A stretch of 27,403 nt of DNA from JBGQDM01 sp041495845 (lineage in GTDB: Bacteria > Acidobacteriota > Terriglobia > Terriglobales > Acidobacteriaceae): contig JBGQDM010000039.1 of assembly GCA_041495845.1 (NCBI GenBank), forward strand, positions 1 through 27,403, given 5' to 3'. Both the position numbers and the translations under genes were made by a program. The notes below the pieces were generated by a model, which saw only the letters and a list, made by a program, of their open reading frames with translations, made no database searches and was not told the origin of the DNA. Numbering within the stretch: the first letter of the stretch is position 1; every line of letters begins with the position of its first letter. Below are positions 15,019 to 21,952 of this stretch, in pieces.

Positions 15019-15426
15019 CTAGCCCTCAAAGTAATCCCTGACCGGCGTCTGGTAGAGATACCACGCCATCATCACCCGAACAATGATCCCCAGCCCGCCC
15101 CAGGCCAGTGCGGACAAGTGCAGGCTGACGACGGAGGCGGAGACGGTGGGGATTTCCATGACGACGCCAACCAGCGCGATGATTGCGGCGGCACGACGCG
15201 CCCAGTTATTGCGGCGGAGAAGACCGACTCCGGTCAGTGTGGCCAGTAACGCTGCCAGCAGGAACATGTAGGGCCCGGCGGTCTCCAGTCCGTGGAGCAG
15301 AAACGCGCCCATGACCATGGAGATTGCGCCCGGCCGGAGGAGCATGACTGCGCCGGTGACCGCAAGATAAACGGCCGCGGCAAAGAACGCGACCGCAATC
15401 AGGAGGACCCCGCCCAATGCCGGCAT
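15019..15426 (-). CDS. small integral membrane protein, unknown function
   Basis: About 135 aa and almost entirely hydrophobic, with four likely membrane helices: LGGVLLIAVAFFAAAVYLAV, MGAFLLHGLETAGPYMFLLAALLATL, AAAIIALVGVVMEI and GLGIIVRVMMAWYLY. A short basic loop RRNNWARR lies between helices 2 and 3; the tail is QTPVRDYFEG. I do not recognise the family. The ATG at 15426 opens right on helix 1 and has TATGAT 9 bases upstream; an ATG at 15474 would add 16 polar residues and is the alternative. The frame is open further upstream to 15600, but that would overlap the divergent gene. It is convergent with selB. Confidence 0.65.
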   Translation of the reverse strand: MPALGGVLLIAVAFFAAAVYLAVTGAVMLLRPGAISMVMGAFLLHGLETAGPYMFLLAALLATLTGVGLLRRNNWARRAAAIIALVGVVMEIPTVSASVVSLHLSALAWGGLGIIVRVMMAWYLYQTPVRDYFEG

Positions 15427-15533
15427 GGCAAGAGCATCATAAAGGACGGGAACGGTGCAGCGCGGGCCTACCATTGGAACCGAAACGGTTACTTGGCGAG
15501 GCGGCGGGTAGGTAGGGATACTGGCGAGACGGG

Positions 15534-16028
15534 ATGGCTGTGACCACGATGCGCAGAAAACTCGGGCACTGGGTGCGTGGAGCGGCCCTGGTGGCGGCAC
15601 TGGCGATGCCCGCCTGGGCCGGTAGCAATGTGGCGGTGGTGGTAAAGAGTGACAGCCGCCTGGACGCGTTGGCGCTGGCGGACCTGGTGAAGCTGGCCAA
15701 AGGAACGACCAAGTCGCTGCCCGATGGAACGTCTTTCATGCTGGTCATGCGCGAGCCCGCGGCGGAAGACATGAAGGGCGCGGTCCGCAAACTGTTCGGC
15801 ATGACGCCGGAGGAATTGAAGCAACTGGCGGCAAAACTGAATGAGGCGTCGCGATCGCGACCCTATATCCAGTTTGTGGCCGACGATGCGGCGCTGCTGA
15901 AAATGGTGAGCGCGCTCCCGGGAGCGGTCGGGCTGGTGGATGTGTACGCCATCAACAGCTCGGTGAAAGTGGTGAAGGTGGACGGGAAGTTGCCCTTCGA
16001 TGCGGGGTATGTGCTGAAGGGGAATTAG
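15534..16028 (+). CDS. small periplasmic PstS-like (phosphate-binding-type) protein
   Basis: 164 aa with a signal peptide (core GAALVAALAMPAWA, cleavage after AWA near residue 29). The mature part follows the pattern of short PBP-like proteins related to PstS: a first strand VAVVVKSDSRLDALALADL, the KGTTKSLPDGT stretch where PstS homologues have the W-x-DG-x element, then LVMREPAAEDMKGAVRKLFGM and PGAVGLVDVYAI (the usual GAIGYV region). At this size it is too short for a full two-lobe binding protein, so it may bind a ligand weakly or act as an accessory. There is no transport operon around it. The start is ATG 15534 (ATG 15549 is possible). A weak promoter, TTGGCG-N18-GATACT, ends 11 bases before the ATG. 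Confidence 0.7.
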   Translation: MAVTTMRRKLGHWVRGAALVAALAMPAWAGSNVAVVVKSDSRLDALALADLVKLAKGTTKSLPDGTSFMLVMREPAAEDMKGAVRKLFGMTPEELKQLAAKLNEASRSRPYIQFVADDAALLKMVSALPGAVGLVDVYAINSSVKVVKVDGKLPFDAGYVLKGN

Positions 16029-16101
16029 CGGAGCCCGCTCCTGTAGGCCGGTGTCTGGCAAGGTATTCGCACTTTCCAGTGTCTCTTCTCGAGAGCTTCG
16101 A

Positions 16102-16130
16102 TTGACGTGCGTTACGTTACGCGTTACAGT
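16102..16130 (+). promoter_or_regulatory. promoter and possible operator of higBA
   Basis: TTGACG (16102-16107), 17 bases, TACAGT (16125-16130). The spacer contains the pentamer GTTAC, which occurs three times in 16110-16127 as closely spaced direct repeats, a possible antitoxin-binding array. The predicted start falls at about 16137, on a GTG codon. The TTG at 16130 overlaps the -10 box and could not be translated from this transcript. Confidence 0.5.
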
Positions 16131-16414
16131 TGAACGGTGATCGGCTCGTTCCGCCAAAAGGGCTGAAGCGCCTTTACGAAGACAACGATTCGCGGGGCGT
16201 GATCGGGCAGCACCTGGAGAAACTGCGAGACATTTTGGCGCGTTTGGAAGTTGCCGCTACGCTCGCCGACATGGACGTGCCTGGCTTTCGCCTGCATTCC
16301 CTTCGTGGAGACTACAAGGGATGGTGGTCGGTAGTGGTGCGTGCCAACTGGCGAGTTATTTTCCGATTCGTGGACGGCGACGCGCTCGACGTTGACTACG
16401 TGGATTACCACTGA
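16130..16414 (+). CDS. higB: HigB-like RelE-family toxin, with a frame break near the N-terminus
   Basis: RelE-superfamily mRNA interferase that cuts mRNA at the ribosome; it is neutralised by HigA. The body is canonical: GLKRLYED, HLEKLRDILARL, PGFRLHSLRGD, WSVVVRANWRVIFRF and DALDVDYVDYH. The open frame can start only at a TTG (16130), giving the odd N-terminus NGDRLVPPK. The family start is M-I-x-S-F-R-x-K-G-L, and exactly this (V-I-G-S-F-R-Q-K) is encoded from GTG 16137 in another frame, which hits TGA at 16164. A -1 shift at AAG (16158-16160), or one missing G, joins the two and gives a normal 92-aa toxin. So the gene is either frameshifted (inactive), recoded, or holds a sequence error. 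higA follows after 9 bp. Confidence 0.8.
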   Translation: MNGDRLVPPKGLKRLYEDNDSRGVIGQHLEKLRDILARLEVAATLADMDVPGFRLHSLRGDYKGWWSVVVRANWRVIFRFVDGDALDVDYVDYH

Positions 16415-16423
16415 GAGAGGTCG

Positions 16424-16708
16424 ATGATGCCGATGAAGAATCCACCCCACCCCGGCGGCTTTGTGCGGCGGCAGTGTATTGAGCCGATGGGCCTGACCAT
16501 TACGGAGGCCGCTGCCGCGCTGGGCGTCACGCGCACGACGCTTTCAGAGCTGGTGAACGGAAAGCGCGGGATATCTCCTGAGATGGCGGTACGTTTGTCC
16601 AAAGTCTTTGGCGGGAGCGCCGCAACCTGGCTCACGCAGCAGGCGCACTACGACTTGGCCCAGGTGCACGCCGACCAGATCAAGGTGAAGCGGCTGCAGT
16701 TCGCGTAG
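16424..16708 (+). CDS. higA: HigA antitoxin, XRE-family
   Basis: 94-aa antitoxin that binds HigB and represses the pair's promoter. The family opening KNPPHPGGFVR is followed by an HTH domain at about 25-62 (TITEAAAALGVTRTTLSELVNG, then RGISPEMAVRLSKVFG) and the usual WLTQQAHYDL segment. Length is normal (about 95-100 aa). GAGAGAGG ends three bases before the ATG at 16424 and six before the ATG at 16427; the second has better spacing, so the true protein may lack the first Met. The toxin-first order and 9-bp gap are typical of higBA. The antitoxin is intact even though the toxin frame is broken, which is what decay under continued toxin risk would leave. Confidence 0.92.
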   Translation: MMPMKNPPHPGGFVRRQCIEPMGLTITEAAAALGVTRTTLSELVNGKRGISPEMAVRLSKVFGGSAATWLTQQAHYDLAQVHADQIKVKRLQFA

Positions 16709-16766
16709 GGACTGTGTTTGTTCGTTTCTAGCAGCCACCAACCACTGGCCCGGCCGCGCGACTCCC

Positions 16767-18323
16767 TCAGCGTTTCAACAAATCCACCGGCTGCCGCACG
16801 TCGTGCACGCGGAAATATTTCGCCAGCGCGGGATACTTTCGCGCCACTTCTTCAAACATGGCGTAAGCCACGTTGCGATACGACGCGTGGCCGGCGGGAG
16901 TCGTGCGCAGTTCGGAAATGTAGAGGGCTTCGGCGAAGTCCATCTTGAAGAGCGTGCGTTTGCGAAAAGCGAGCGGAATGGCGTAGTGCGAGTTTGCTTC
17001 GGCTTCGGGCGCGGCGCCAGCGGCCAGTTGGCGCACGGCCGCTGCGGCCTGCTGCATCGCCGCGTCATAGCGTTGGCGTAGGCCCGCGGTCCCAAGTTCC
17101 TCGGGCGTGTCGTATCCGTGGACCGTGGTGAACGCCTGCATGATCTGAATGCAGCGACGGTGGCGGTGCATGTCGCGGAAGCCGCCAATGTCCATGAGAA
17201 TGTCGAAGCGGAAGCTCTGGCCAGCGCTGAAGGCGCGGAGCAGCTCATCGTGCTTGCCGCGGTGGCGCAGACCGAGGTCGACGATCTCGCAACGGCGTTT
17301 CTCTCCCGCGGCTTCCACCGCCTGGCGAATCTGGCGGTAGGAGTAGTGACAATGCTCGTAGACCAGTGTCGTCGCCAATTCAATTTCGAGCGGGTCGGCG
17401 TCGAGGAGATCCACGCTGGTCGCGGTCGCCACCGCCGCGCCGCCCATGAGCTCCTTCGCCGCCTGACGTAGTTCGCGGCGAGTCTTGATCTCGTAGGCGT
17501 TAGGGTCGGCGTATTTCACCAGCGTCGGGGCCACGCGAACGTCTTTGAGCAACTCCCGCGCCGCGCGTTCTCCGAGTTCGGCGTTGACCTCGCGAATCCG
17601 GGCCACCAGTTCGCGGTAGGCATCGTGGTTCACATTCCAGGCGGGTTCGGTCGCCGCTTTTTTCAGCAACCCGCCGAGATGGCGTACTTCGGTGTGGGTG
17701 TGGGAGAGCAGATGCGCCACCTGGTTTTCCAAGGTGCGCGCATTCACAATTTCGCCGAGCGAGGTGTTGCTGGCAAGCGGCAGCAGGTAGCGCGAGATAT
17801 CGAAGGCGCGGGCGCGGAGCGTGCGTTCGTAAGCCTCTGGCTTCATCTCGTCAGGGCGCGGGGTGCGGGCGCTCAGATCGCGAAATACCAGTTCGGAAAT
17901 GGCTTCGTATTCGGCGAAAAGAAAATCGAGGGTTTCGCGGTAGAGCGTCCCGGCCTGTTCCTGGCCGAAGTCCGGCGTGAAGTAGCCGCTCTTTTTGAAG
18001 TCCTGGTAGCGCGTCGAGCGTTCCTGGCCGTCCCAACGCTGCTCGTCGACCACCGCGATGGCGGCGAGGATGGAGAGTCTTTCGATAGCCAGCGCAATGT
18101 GGGCGAGATCGGCGATGGAGCGATGGCCGTACTGGAAATAAAACGTATTAAGAAATTTTTCGGCTTTTTGCGCGCTAATCTCGCGCAAGGATTCCTTCAT
18201 GGACAGCGCCGAGCGGGAATACTTGGCCATGGCATAGGCCTGAACCTCGGGCTCGACGCCATGGACCGCGAAGACCTCCACCACCGGCGGGGAATTTCCG
18301 TTACGGTTGCCGTTCTCAGACAT
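16767..18323 (-). CDS. thyX: long tandem ThyX (FAD-dependent thymidylate synthase family)
   Basis: 518 aa, about twice the usual ThyX length (about 220-260). The N-terminal half (15-230) is ThyX-like, with YGHRS at 65-69 and a diverged ThyX motif, DEQRWDGQERSTRY (93-106), that keeps the E..S.RY end but lacks RHR. It also has RYLLPLASNTSLGEIVNARTL and the HTEVRHLG helix. The C-terminal half repeats the fold, with MHRHRR (385-390) as the RHR part and ISELRTTPAGHASYR near the end. Thus the two halves of the canonical RHRxxSxNExSxRY motif are split between the domains. ThyX makes dTMP from dUMP using methylene-THF and FAD; whether this form does so is uncertain. The ATG at 18323 has no Shine-Dalgarno; a promoter lies 9 bases upstream. 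Confidence 0.85.
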   Translation of the reverse strand: MSENGNRNGNSPPVVEVFAVHGVEPEVQAYAMAKYSRSALSMKESLREISAQKAEKFLNTFYFQYGHRSIADLAHIALAIERLSILAAIAVVDEQRWDGQERSTRYQDFKKSGYFTPDFGQEQAGTLYRETLDFLFAEYEAISELVFRDLSARTPRPDEMKPEAYERTLRARAFDISRYLLPLASNTSLGEIVNARTLENQVAHLLSHTHTEVRHLGGLLKKAATEPAWNVNHDAYRELVARIREVNAELGERAARELLKDVRVAPTLVKYADPNAYEIKTRRELRQAAKELMGGAAVATATSVDLLDADPLEIELATTLVYEHCHYSYRQIRQAVEAAGEKRRCEIVDLGLRHRGKHDELLRAFSAGQSFRFDILMDIGGFRDMHRHRRCIQIMQAFTTVHGYDTPEELGTAGLRQRYDAAMQQAAAAVRQLAAGAAPEAEANSHYAIPLAFRKRTLFKMDFAEALYISELRTTPAGHASYRNVAYAMFEEVARKYPALAKYFRVHDVRQPVDLLKR

Positions 18324-18332
18324 GGACAGGGA

Positions 18333-18361
18333 ATGTTACTGTGCGCGGTCAAGCGGCGCAA
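18333..18361 (-). promoter_or_regulatory. candidate promoter for thyX, leaderless position
   Basis: On the minus strand: TTGCGC (18361-18356), 17 bases, TAACAT (18338-18333), 9 bases, ATG at 18323. The match to consensus is moderate, but layout and distance equal those at ispD, ispF and the kinase gene. Confidence 0.4.
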
Positions 18362-18442
18362 CGAGGGCACGAGGCGTGAGGGAGACAACAACCGTTCGCT
18401 GCCGGAATCAGCCCTTTAACCCCCGGGTCTTACCATTGTCAC

Positions 18443-18471
18443 TTTTCCTTTTGCCGAGAATCATTTATAAA
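18443..18471 (+). promoter_or_regulatory. candidate promoter for the LolA-like secreted protein
   Basis: TTTTCC (18443-18448), 17 bases, TATAAA (18466-18471). RNA would start near 18478, about 13 nt before the ATG at 18491. The region is the most A/T-rich of the neighbourhood and no Shine-Dalgarno site is seen. Confidence 0.4.
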
Positions 18472-18490
18472 GTAAGCAGCCCTTTTATAC

Positions 18491-19315
18491 ATGCGAACCC
18501 TTTTCCGTCTTATCCCAGTGCTTTTTTTGTGCCTGGCGGCAACGCTGAGTGCGCAAAATATTGCGCCGTCGTCCCCCTGGCTGGCGCCAGACGGTGGGAG
18601 CACCGCGCACACCGCTTTGCTGCCGTTGCCCCCGGTGGCGCCCGCGCTTCCGCGCATGGCCCCGGAGTTGGCGCTGCAGTCATTCCAGAACCGTGCTGCC
18701 CTGCAGAATGCCGGACTTGCGGGCTATTCCGCGACTACGGTTGTCCGCGCCGAACTTCCCCAGACCGCACAAAAGGGCGAGTTCGAGTTGAAGCGGCAGT
18801 TCCTGGCCCCACGCTCGTTGATGTTCACCGCCGTGCGCTTCGCGGGCGACACCTTCGTCAAGAGCAACGTCATCACCCGGCTGCTGCAGTCGGAAGCGGA
18901 GCACGTGCAGAGGGACGATCCCGCAGCCACCGCGATTTCCGCAGCCAATTACAAGTTTTCTTACAAGGGAACGGACGAAATTGCCGGACGCGCGGTGCAG
19001 GTCTACCAGTTGAAGCCGCGGCAAAAACGGGTCGGGTTGATCAAGGGCCGTCTCTACCTGGACGCGCACACCGGACGGCTGGTGCGCATTGAGGGGTCAC
19101 CCGCCAAATCGCCGTCATTTTTTGTGAAGAACATTCAGTTCGTGCAGGACTACGCCGACTTTGGCGATTTCACTTTCCCTGTGCACATCCATTCCGAAGC
19201 TAAGGCCCGCATCGTCGGCCGCACGGTGGTCGACATTTACCATCGCGATTACCAGCCGGTTCTGAGCTCCGTGCAAACCGCGCGCGCGGGCTCACCGGCG
19301 CCTTCCTCGCAGTAG
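18491..19315 (+). CDS. secreted LolA-like / outer-membrane-type protein, unknown role
   Basis: 274 aa with a signal peptide (1-22, core LIPVLFLCLAATLSA, then Q). A Pro/Ala-rich segment follows to about residue 60. The remainder is a beta-rich domain with AGYSATTVVRAELPQ, YKFSYKGTDEIAGRAVQVYQL, GRLYLDAHTGRLVRIEG and FGDFTFPVHIHSEA. Alternating strands ending in a 'property of the product, then DAHTGRLVR' pattern recall the LolA/LolB/MucB-type half-barrel that binds lipid or a hydrophobic ligand. This is a fold-level guess only; similar proteins are frequent in Acidobacteriota and have no named function to my knowledge. The antiporter gene follows closely on the same strand but has its own promoter-like sequence. 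Confidence 0.7.
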   Translation: MRTLFRLIPVLFLCLAATLSAQNIAPSSPWLAPDGGSTAHTALLPLPPVAPALPRMAPELALQSFQNRAALQNAGLAGYSATTVVRAELPQTAQKGEFELKRQFLAPRSLMFTAVRFAGDTFVKSNVITRLLQSEAEHVQRDDPAATAISAANYKFSYKGTDEIAGRAVQVYQLKPRQKRVGLIKGRLYLDAHTGRLVRIEGSPAKSPSFFVKNIQFVQDYADFGDFTFPVHIHSEAKARIVGRTVVDIYHRDYQPVLSSVQTARAGSPAPSSQ

Positions 19316-19335
19316 GCCCGTCCTTACCTTTTTTA

Positions 19336-19365
19336 TTGCCTAGCCTTTCCCGTGGCCATTACTCT
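19336..19365 (+). promoter_or_regulatory. candidate promoter for the antiporter gene
   Basis: TTGCCT (19336-19341), 18 bases, TACTCT (19360-19365), 7 bases, ATG at 19373. The -10 is weak, but the pattern matches other starts here and argues for the ATG over the upstream GTG (19352), which lies inside the promoter. Confidence 0.3.
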
Positions 19366-19372
19366 TTCCGCC

Positions 19373-20530
19373 ATGCACGGTCCGGGAGAACTGCTGTTTG
19401 AGTTGCTGATCATCTTCGTCTCCGCCAAGCTGCTGGGAGAGATCTTCGAACGGTTCTCCTTGCCGGGTGTGCTGGGCGAATTGCTGGCAGGGGTTGCGCT
19501 GGGACCGTTTGCGTTGGCGTGGGTGCATCCCAGCGAAACGGTGCACTCGCTGGCCGAAATCGGCGCGATCTTTTTGCTGTTCAACGTGGGATTGGAAACC
19601 AGTCCACAGGACCTGATCCGAGTCGGGCGGCGGGCGCTGATCGTCGCCGTCTTGGGCGTCGCGGCGCCGTTTCTGCTGGGTTGGGGATATATGACGCTGC
19701 GCGGAGATGCCGCGCACGAGGCCATCTTCGTGGGGGCAGCGCTGGTGGCCACCAGCGTCGGCATCACGGCGCGCGTGCTCAGCGATCTGGGCGCGTTGCA
19801 GTCGCAGGTGGCGCGTATCATTCTCGGGGCCGCAGTCTTCGATGACATTCTCGGCATGGTGCTGCTGGCGGTCGTCTCCGGCATGGCCGGGGGCGAGAGT
19901 GTGCGCTGGCTGAGCATGGGAATCCTGCTGCTGGAAGCGGTGGGGTTCGCGGTGTTCATGATCTTCCTGGGTCCGCGACTCGTAGGTCACGTGCGCCCGG
20001 GGCTGGGGCGGCTGCGCACCCGTGAAGCCCCGCTGCTGCTGTCACTGGCGTTGTGTCTGCTGCTTTCCTGGGCGTCCACCAAGATTGGCATGGCGGCGAT
20101 CATCGGTGCGTTCTTCGCCGGGCTGGTGTTGGCCGACTTTTCTCCGGAGTGGCAATTGCACACCCGCGTCCATGCCATCACCGAACTGCTGGCGCCGGTG
20201 TTTTTCTTCTCCATCGGTTCCCAGTTGGACCTCCGGCTCTTCCGCGGTGATGTGCTGACTGCCTCGGTCATCGTTTCGCTCCTGGCGATCATCTCCAAGG
20301 TCGTCGGTTGCGGCCTGCCGCTGCTGCGCTCCGGCTGGCGCGATGCGCTGACGGTCGGCGTCGGCATGATGCCGCGCGGGGAAGTGGCCCTGATTGTCGG
20401 GCTGGTGGGACTCAACAGCGGCATCGTAAGCCAGCCTACTTATGCCATCGTGATTTTCATGACCGCGGTCACCACGATGCTTGCGCCGCCGGTCCTGCGG
20501 GTGCTGCTACGAAGTCGGGCCATGGCATAA
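19373..20530 (+). CDS. monovalent cation:proton antiporter, CPA2 family
   Basis: 385-aa inner-membrane protein with about 11-13 hydrophobic helices and no cytoplasmic regulatory domain. Features of the family: KLLGEIFERFSLPGVLGELLAG in the first helices, FNVGLET, the unwound-helix motif ATSVGIT (about 126-132), and VFDDILG with Asp157-Asp158, the paired acids that bind the ion and proton. A DD pair (rather than ND) is associated with electrogenic Na+/H+ exchange in NapA/NhaA-type carriers, so Na+/H+ antiport is the best guess; K+/H+ cannot be excluded. No TrkA-N or USP domain is attached, unlike KefB. ATG 19373 is chosen on promoter position; GTG 19352 would add 7 residues. It lies just after the LolA-like gene. 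Confidence 0.88.
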   Translation: MHGPGELLFELLIIFVSAKLLGEIFERFSLPGVLGELLAGVALGPFALAWVHPSETVHSLAEIGAIFLLFNVGLETSPQDLIRVGRRALIVAVLGVAAPFLLGWGYMTLRGDAAHEAIFVGAALVATSVGITARVLSDLGALQSQVARIILGAAVFDDILGMVLLAVVSGMAGGESVRWLSMGILLLEAVGFAVFMIFLGPRLVGHVRPGLGRLRTREAPLLLSLALCLLLSWASTKIGMAAIIGAFFAGLVLADFSPEWQLHTRVHAITELLAPVFFFSIGSQLDLRLFRGDVLTASVIVSLLAIISKVVGCGLPLLRSGWRDALTVGVGMMPRGEVALIVGLVGLNSGIVSQPTYAIVIFMTAVTTMLAPPVLRVLLRSRAMA

Positions 20531-20547
20531 AACCGAAATTTCCTTGG

Positions 20548-20579
20548 CCACGGATTCCACGGATACCCCGCGGATTTTT
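20548..20579 (+). repeat. CACGGATT-type intergenic repeat, partial copy (family A)
   Basis: CCACGGATTCCACGGAT, then ACCCCGCGGATTTTT. The 14-mer CGGATTCCACGGAT is shared exactly with the larger element at 23961-23974. It is in the gap between the antiporter and fabG. Only the left half of the longer element seems present. Confidence 0.55.
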
Positions 20580-20622
20580 CTAAGAATTGCTGCCGAGCCA
20601 CCTTGATCGGTATCGCTCGCTC

Positions 20623-20641
20623 GCGGCACTACTTGTGCCGC
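20623..20641. promoter_or_regulatory. perfect dyad in the fabG -35 region, candidate operator
   Basis: GCGGCAC (20623-20629), TACTT, GTGCCGC (20635-20641): a perfect 7-bp inverted repeat with a 5-base centre. It covers the place where the -35 of the fabG promoter should be, 8-26 bases before TATAAT. Such placement suits a dimeric repressor or activator. It precedes the predicted transcription start, so it is not an RNA terminator for fabG; it could end read-through from the antiporter gene, though no T-run follows. Confidence 0.45.
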
Positions 20642-20648
20642 AGCCATC

Positions 20649-20654
20649 TATAAT
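20649..20654 (+). promoter_or_regulatory. -10 box of the fabG promoter
   Basis: A perfect TATAAT at 20649-20654. No good -35 hexamer sits 16-18 bases upstream, where the dyad lies instead, so the promoter may need an activator. The predicted start near 20661 leaves a leader of about 18 nt carrying AAGGAG before the ATG at 20679. Confidence 0.55.
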
Positions 20655-20678
20655 GGCGCAGCATCGCAAGGAGCCTCA

Positions 20679-21422
20679 ATGAATCTCTCTGGCCGGGTGG
20701 CGCTGGTCACCGGCGCATCCCAAGGGATTGGTCGCGCCTGTGCCGTGCGCCTGGCAAAGGCGGGAGCCACCGTGGCACTGGCTGCTCGCAACCAACAAAA
20801 CCTGGACGAAGCCGCACAGGTGATCATCGCTGACGGCGGGCAAGCCGCCGTTTTCGTTCTCGATGTCGGCTACGAAGAACAGATCAAGACGGCCTTCAAG
20901 GCCGTGCTGGCGCAGTTTGGCAAAGTTGACATTCTGGTCAACAACGCCGGTGTCACCCGCGATCAACTGGTGATGCGCATGAAGCGAGCTGACTGGGACA
21001 CCGTAATGCACACCAATCTGACCTCCGCCTACCTGTGCATCCAGCAGGTGATCGGGCCCATGCTCAAGCAACGCTGGGGGCGGATCGTAAACATCAGCAG
21101 CATCTTCGGGCAAACGGGGCAGGCGGGGCAGGCCAATTATGCGGCCTCCAAAGCGGGGCTGATTGGACTGACCATGGCCATTGCCCGCGAACTTGGATCT
21201 CGCAACATCACCTGCAATGCGGTCGCGCCCGGCTTGATTGCCACCGCCATGACCGACGTGCTCAGCGATGAGTTCAAGCAGAACGCGCTGAAGATGATTC
21301 CGCTCGCGCGAGTAGGAACACCGGAAGACGTGGCGCATGCCGTTGCTTTCCTCTGCTCCGAAGAGGCGTCTTATGTCACGGGGCATGTCCTGAACGTCAA
21401 TGGTGGCATGTTAATGGGGTAA
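20679..21422 (+). CDS. fabG: 3-oxoacyl-[acyl-carrier-protein] reductase FabG
   Basis: 247-aa short-chain dehydrogenase that reduces 3-oxoacyl-ACP with NADPH in fatty-acid elongation. All signatures are present: TGASQGIG (11-18), NNAG (88-91), Asn113, catalytic Ser141 in NISSIFG, Tyr154 and Lys158 in YAASK, and the C-terminal YVTGHVLNVNGGMLMG. The length and the end are those of true FabG rather than of a general SDR, although no other fab genes are nearby and one of several paralogues is possible. AAGGAG lies six bases before the ATG. A GNAT gene follows after 4 bp, suggesting co-transcription. Confidence 0.9.
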   Translation: MNLSGRVALVTGASQGIGRACAVRLAKAGATVALAARNQQNLDEAAQVIIADGGQAAVFVLDVGYEEQIKTAFKAVLAQFGKVDILVNNAGVTRDQLVMRMKRADWDTVMHTNLTSAYLCIQQVIGPMLKQRWGRIVNISSIFGQTGQAGQANYAASKAGLIGLTMAIARELGSRNITCNAVAPGLIATAMTDVLSDEFKQNALKMIPLARVGTPEDVAHAVAFLCSEEASYVTGHVLNVNGGMLMG

Positions 21423-21426
21423 GGAT

Positions 21427-21900
21427 GTGGGTGCGGTCGTAGTCCATGAGGCCTCCTCGCCGGCGCAGGTGGAACAGGCACGCGAACTGTTTCTGGAATA
21501 CGCGCACTGGCTTGATTTCGATCTGTCGTTTCAGAATTTCTCCCAGGAACTGGCTGAACTCCCCGGCGGCTATGCGCCTCCGAGCGGGTGCCTTCTGCTG
21601 GCGGAAAGCGAAGGACAGCTGGCCGGTTGTGTGGCGCTGCGCCAGTGGGACGAACAGACTTGCGAAATGAAGCGGCTCTATCTGCGGTCGCAGTTTCGCG
21701 GCCGGGGCGTAGGCCGTGCGCTGGTGGAACGGGTGATCACCGAGGGCCGCGAGAAAAGCTATCGCCGGATGCGGCTGGACACGGTTTCTCCCCTCATGGA
21801 TGATGCCATCACGCTCTACCGCCGCTTTGGCTTCTGCGAGATTCCGCCCTACCGCGAGAATCCCATGCCGGGAACGCTGTACCTGGAGTTGGTTCTCTGA
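21427..21900 (+). CDS. GNAT-family N-acetyltransferase
   Basis: 157-aa cytoplasmic acetyltransferase. Acetyl-CoA motif A is clear: MKRLYLRSQFRGRGVGRALV (81-100), with the pyrophosphate-binding RGRGVG at 91-96. A C-terminal segment, ITLYRRFGFCEIPPYRENP, is the usual motif B. An N-terminal region, ARELFLEYAHWLDFDLSFQ, resembles GNAT proteins of the small-molecule type; the substrate is unknown. The start is a GTG four bases after the fabG stop, with GGGG and AAGGA just before it overlapping that stop; no other in-frame start exists near by. It is probably translated from the fabG message. Confidence 0.87.
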   Translation: MGAVVVHEASSPAQVEQARELFLEYAHWLDFDLSFQNFSQELAELPGGYAPPSGCLLLAESEGQLAGCVALRQWDEQTCEMKRLYLRSQFRGRGVGRALVERVITEGREKSYRRMRLDTVSPLMDDAITLYRRFGFCEIPPYRENPMPGTLYLELVL

Positions 21901-21916
21901 CGCGAAAAAGGAGTCA

Positions 21917-21944
21917 TTGTGGATGTACAGGAAAGCTGTACAAT
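21917..21944 (+). promoter_or_regulatory. yefM-yoeB promoter with paired TGTACA operator
   Basis: TTGTGG (21917-21922), 16 bases, TACAAT (21939-21944), 8 bases, ATG at 21953. Two copies of the palindrome TGTACA, at 21924-21929 and 21937-21942, lie 13 bp apart and one overlaps the -10. TGTACA is the known core of the YefM-YoeB operator in E. coli, where the two copies are about 12 bp apart. Autoregulation by YefM is therefore likely. Confidence 0.7.
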
Positions 21945-21952
21945 GATCTAGC

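Noticed and set aside
16709..16766. Terminator between higA and thyX
   Set aside because: Only a T-rich stretch without a proper stem is visible.
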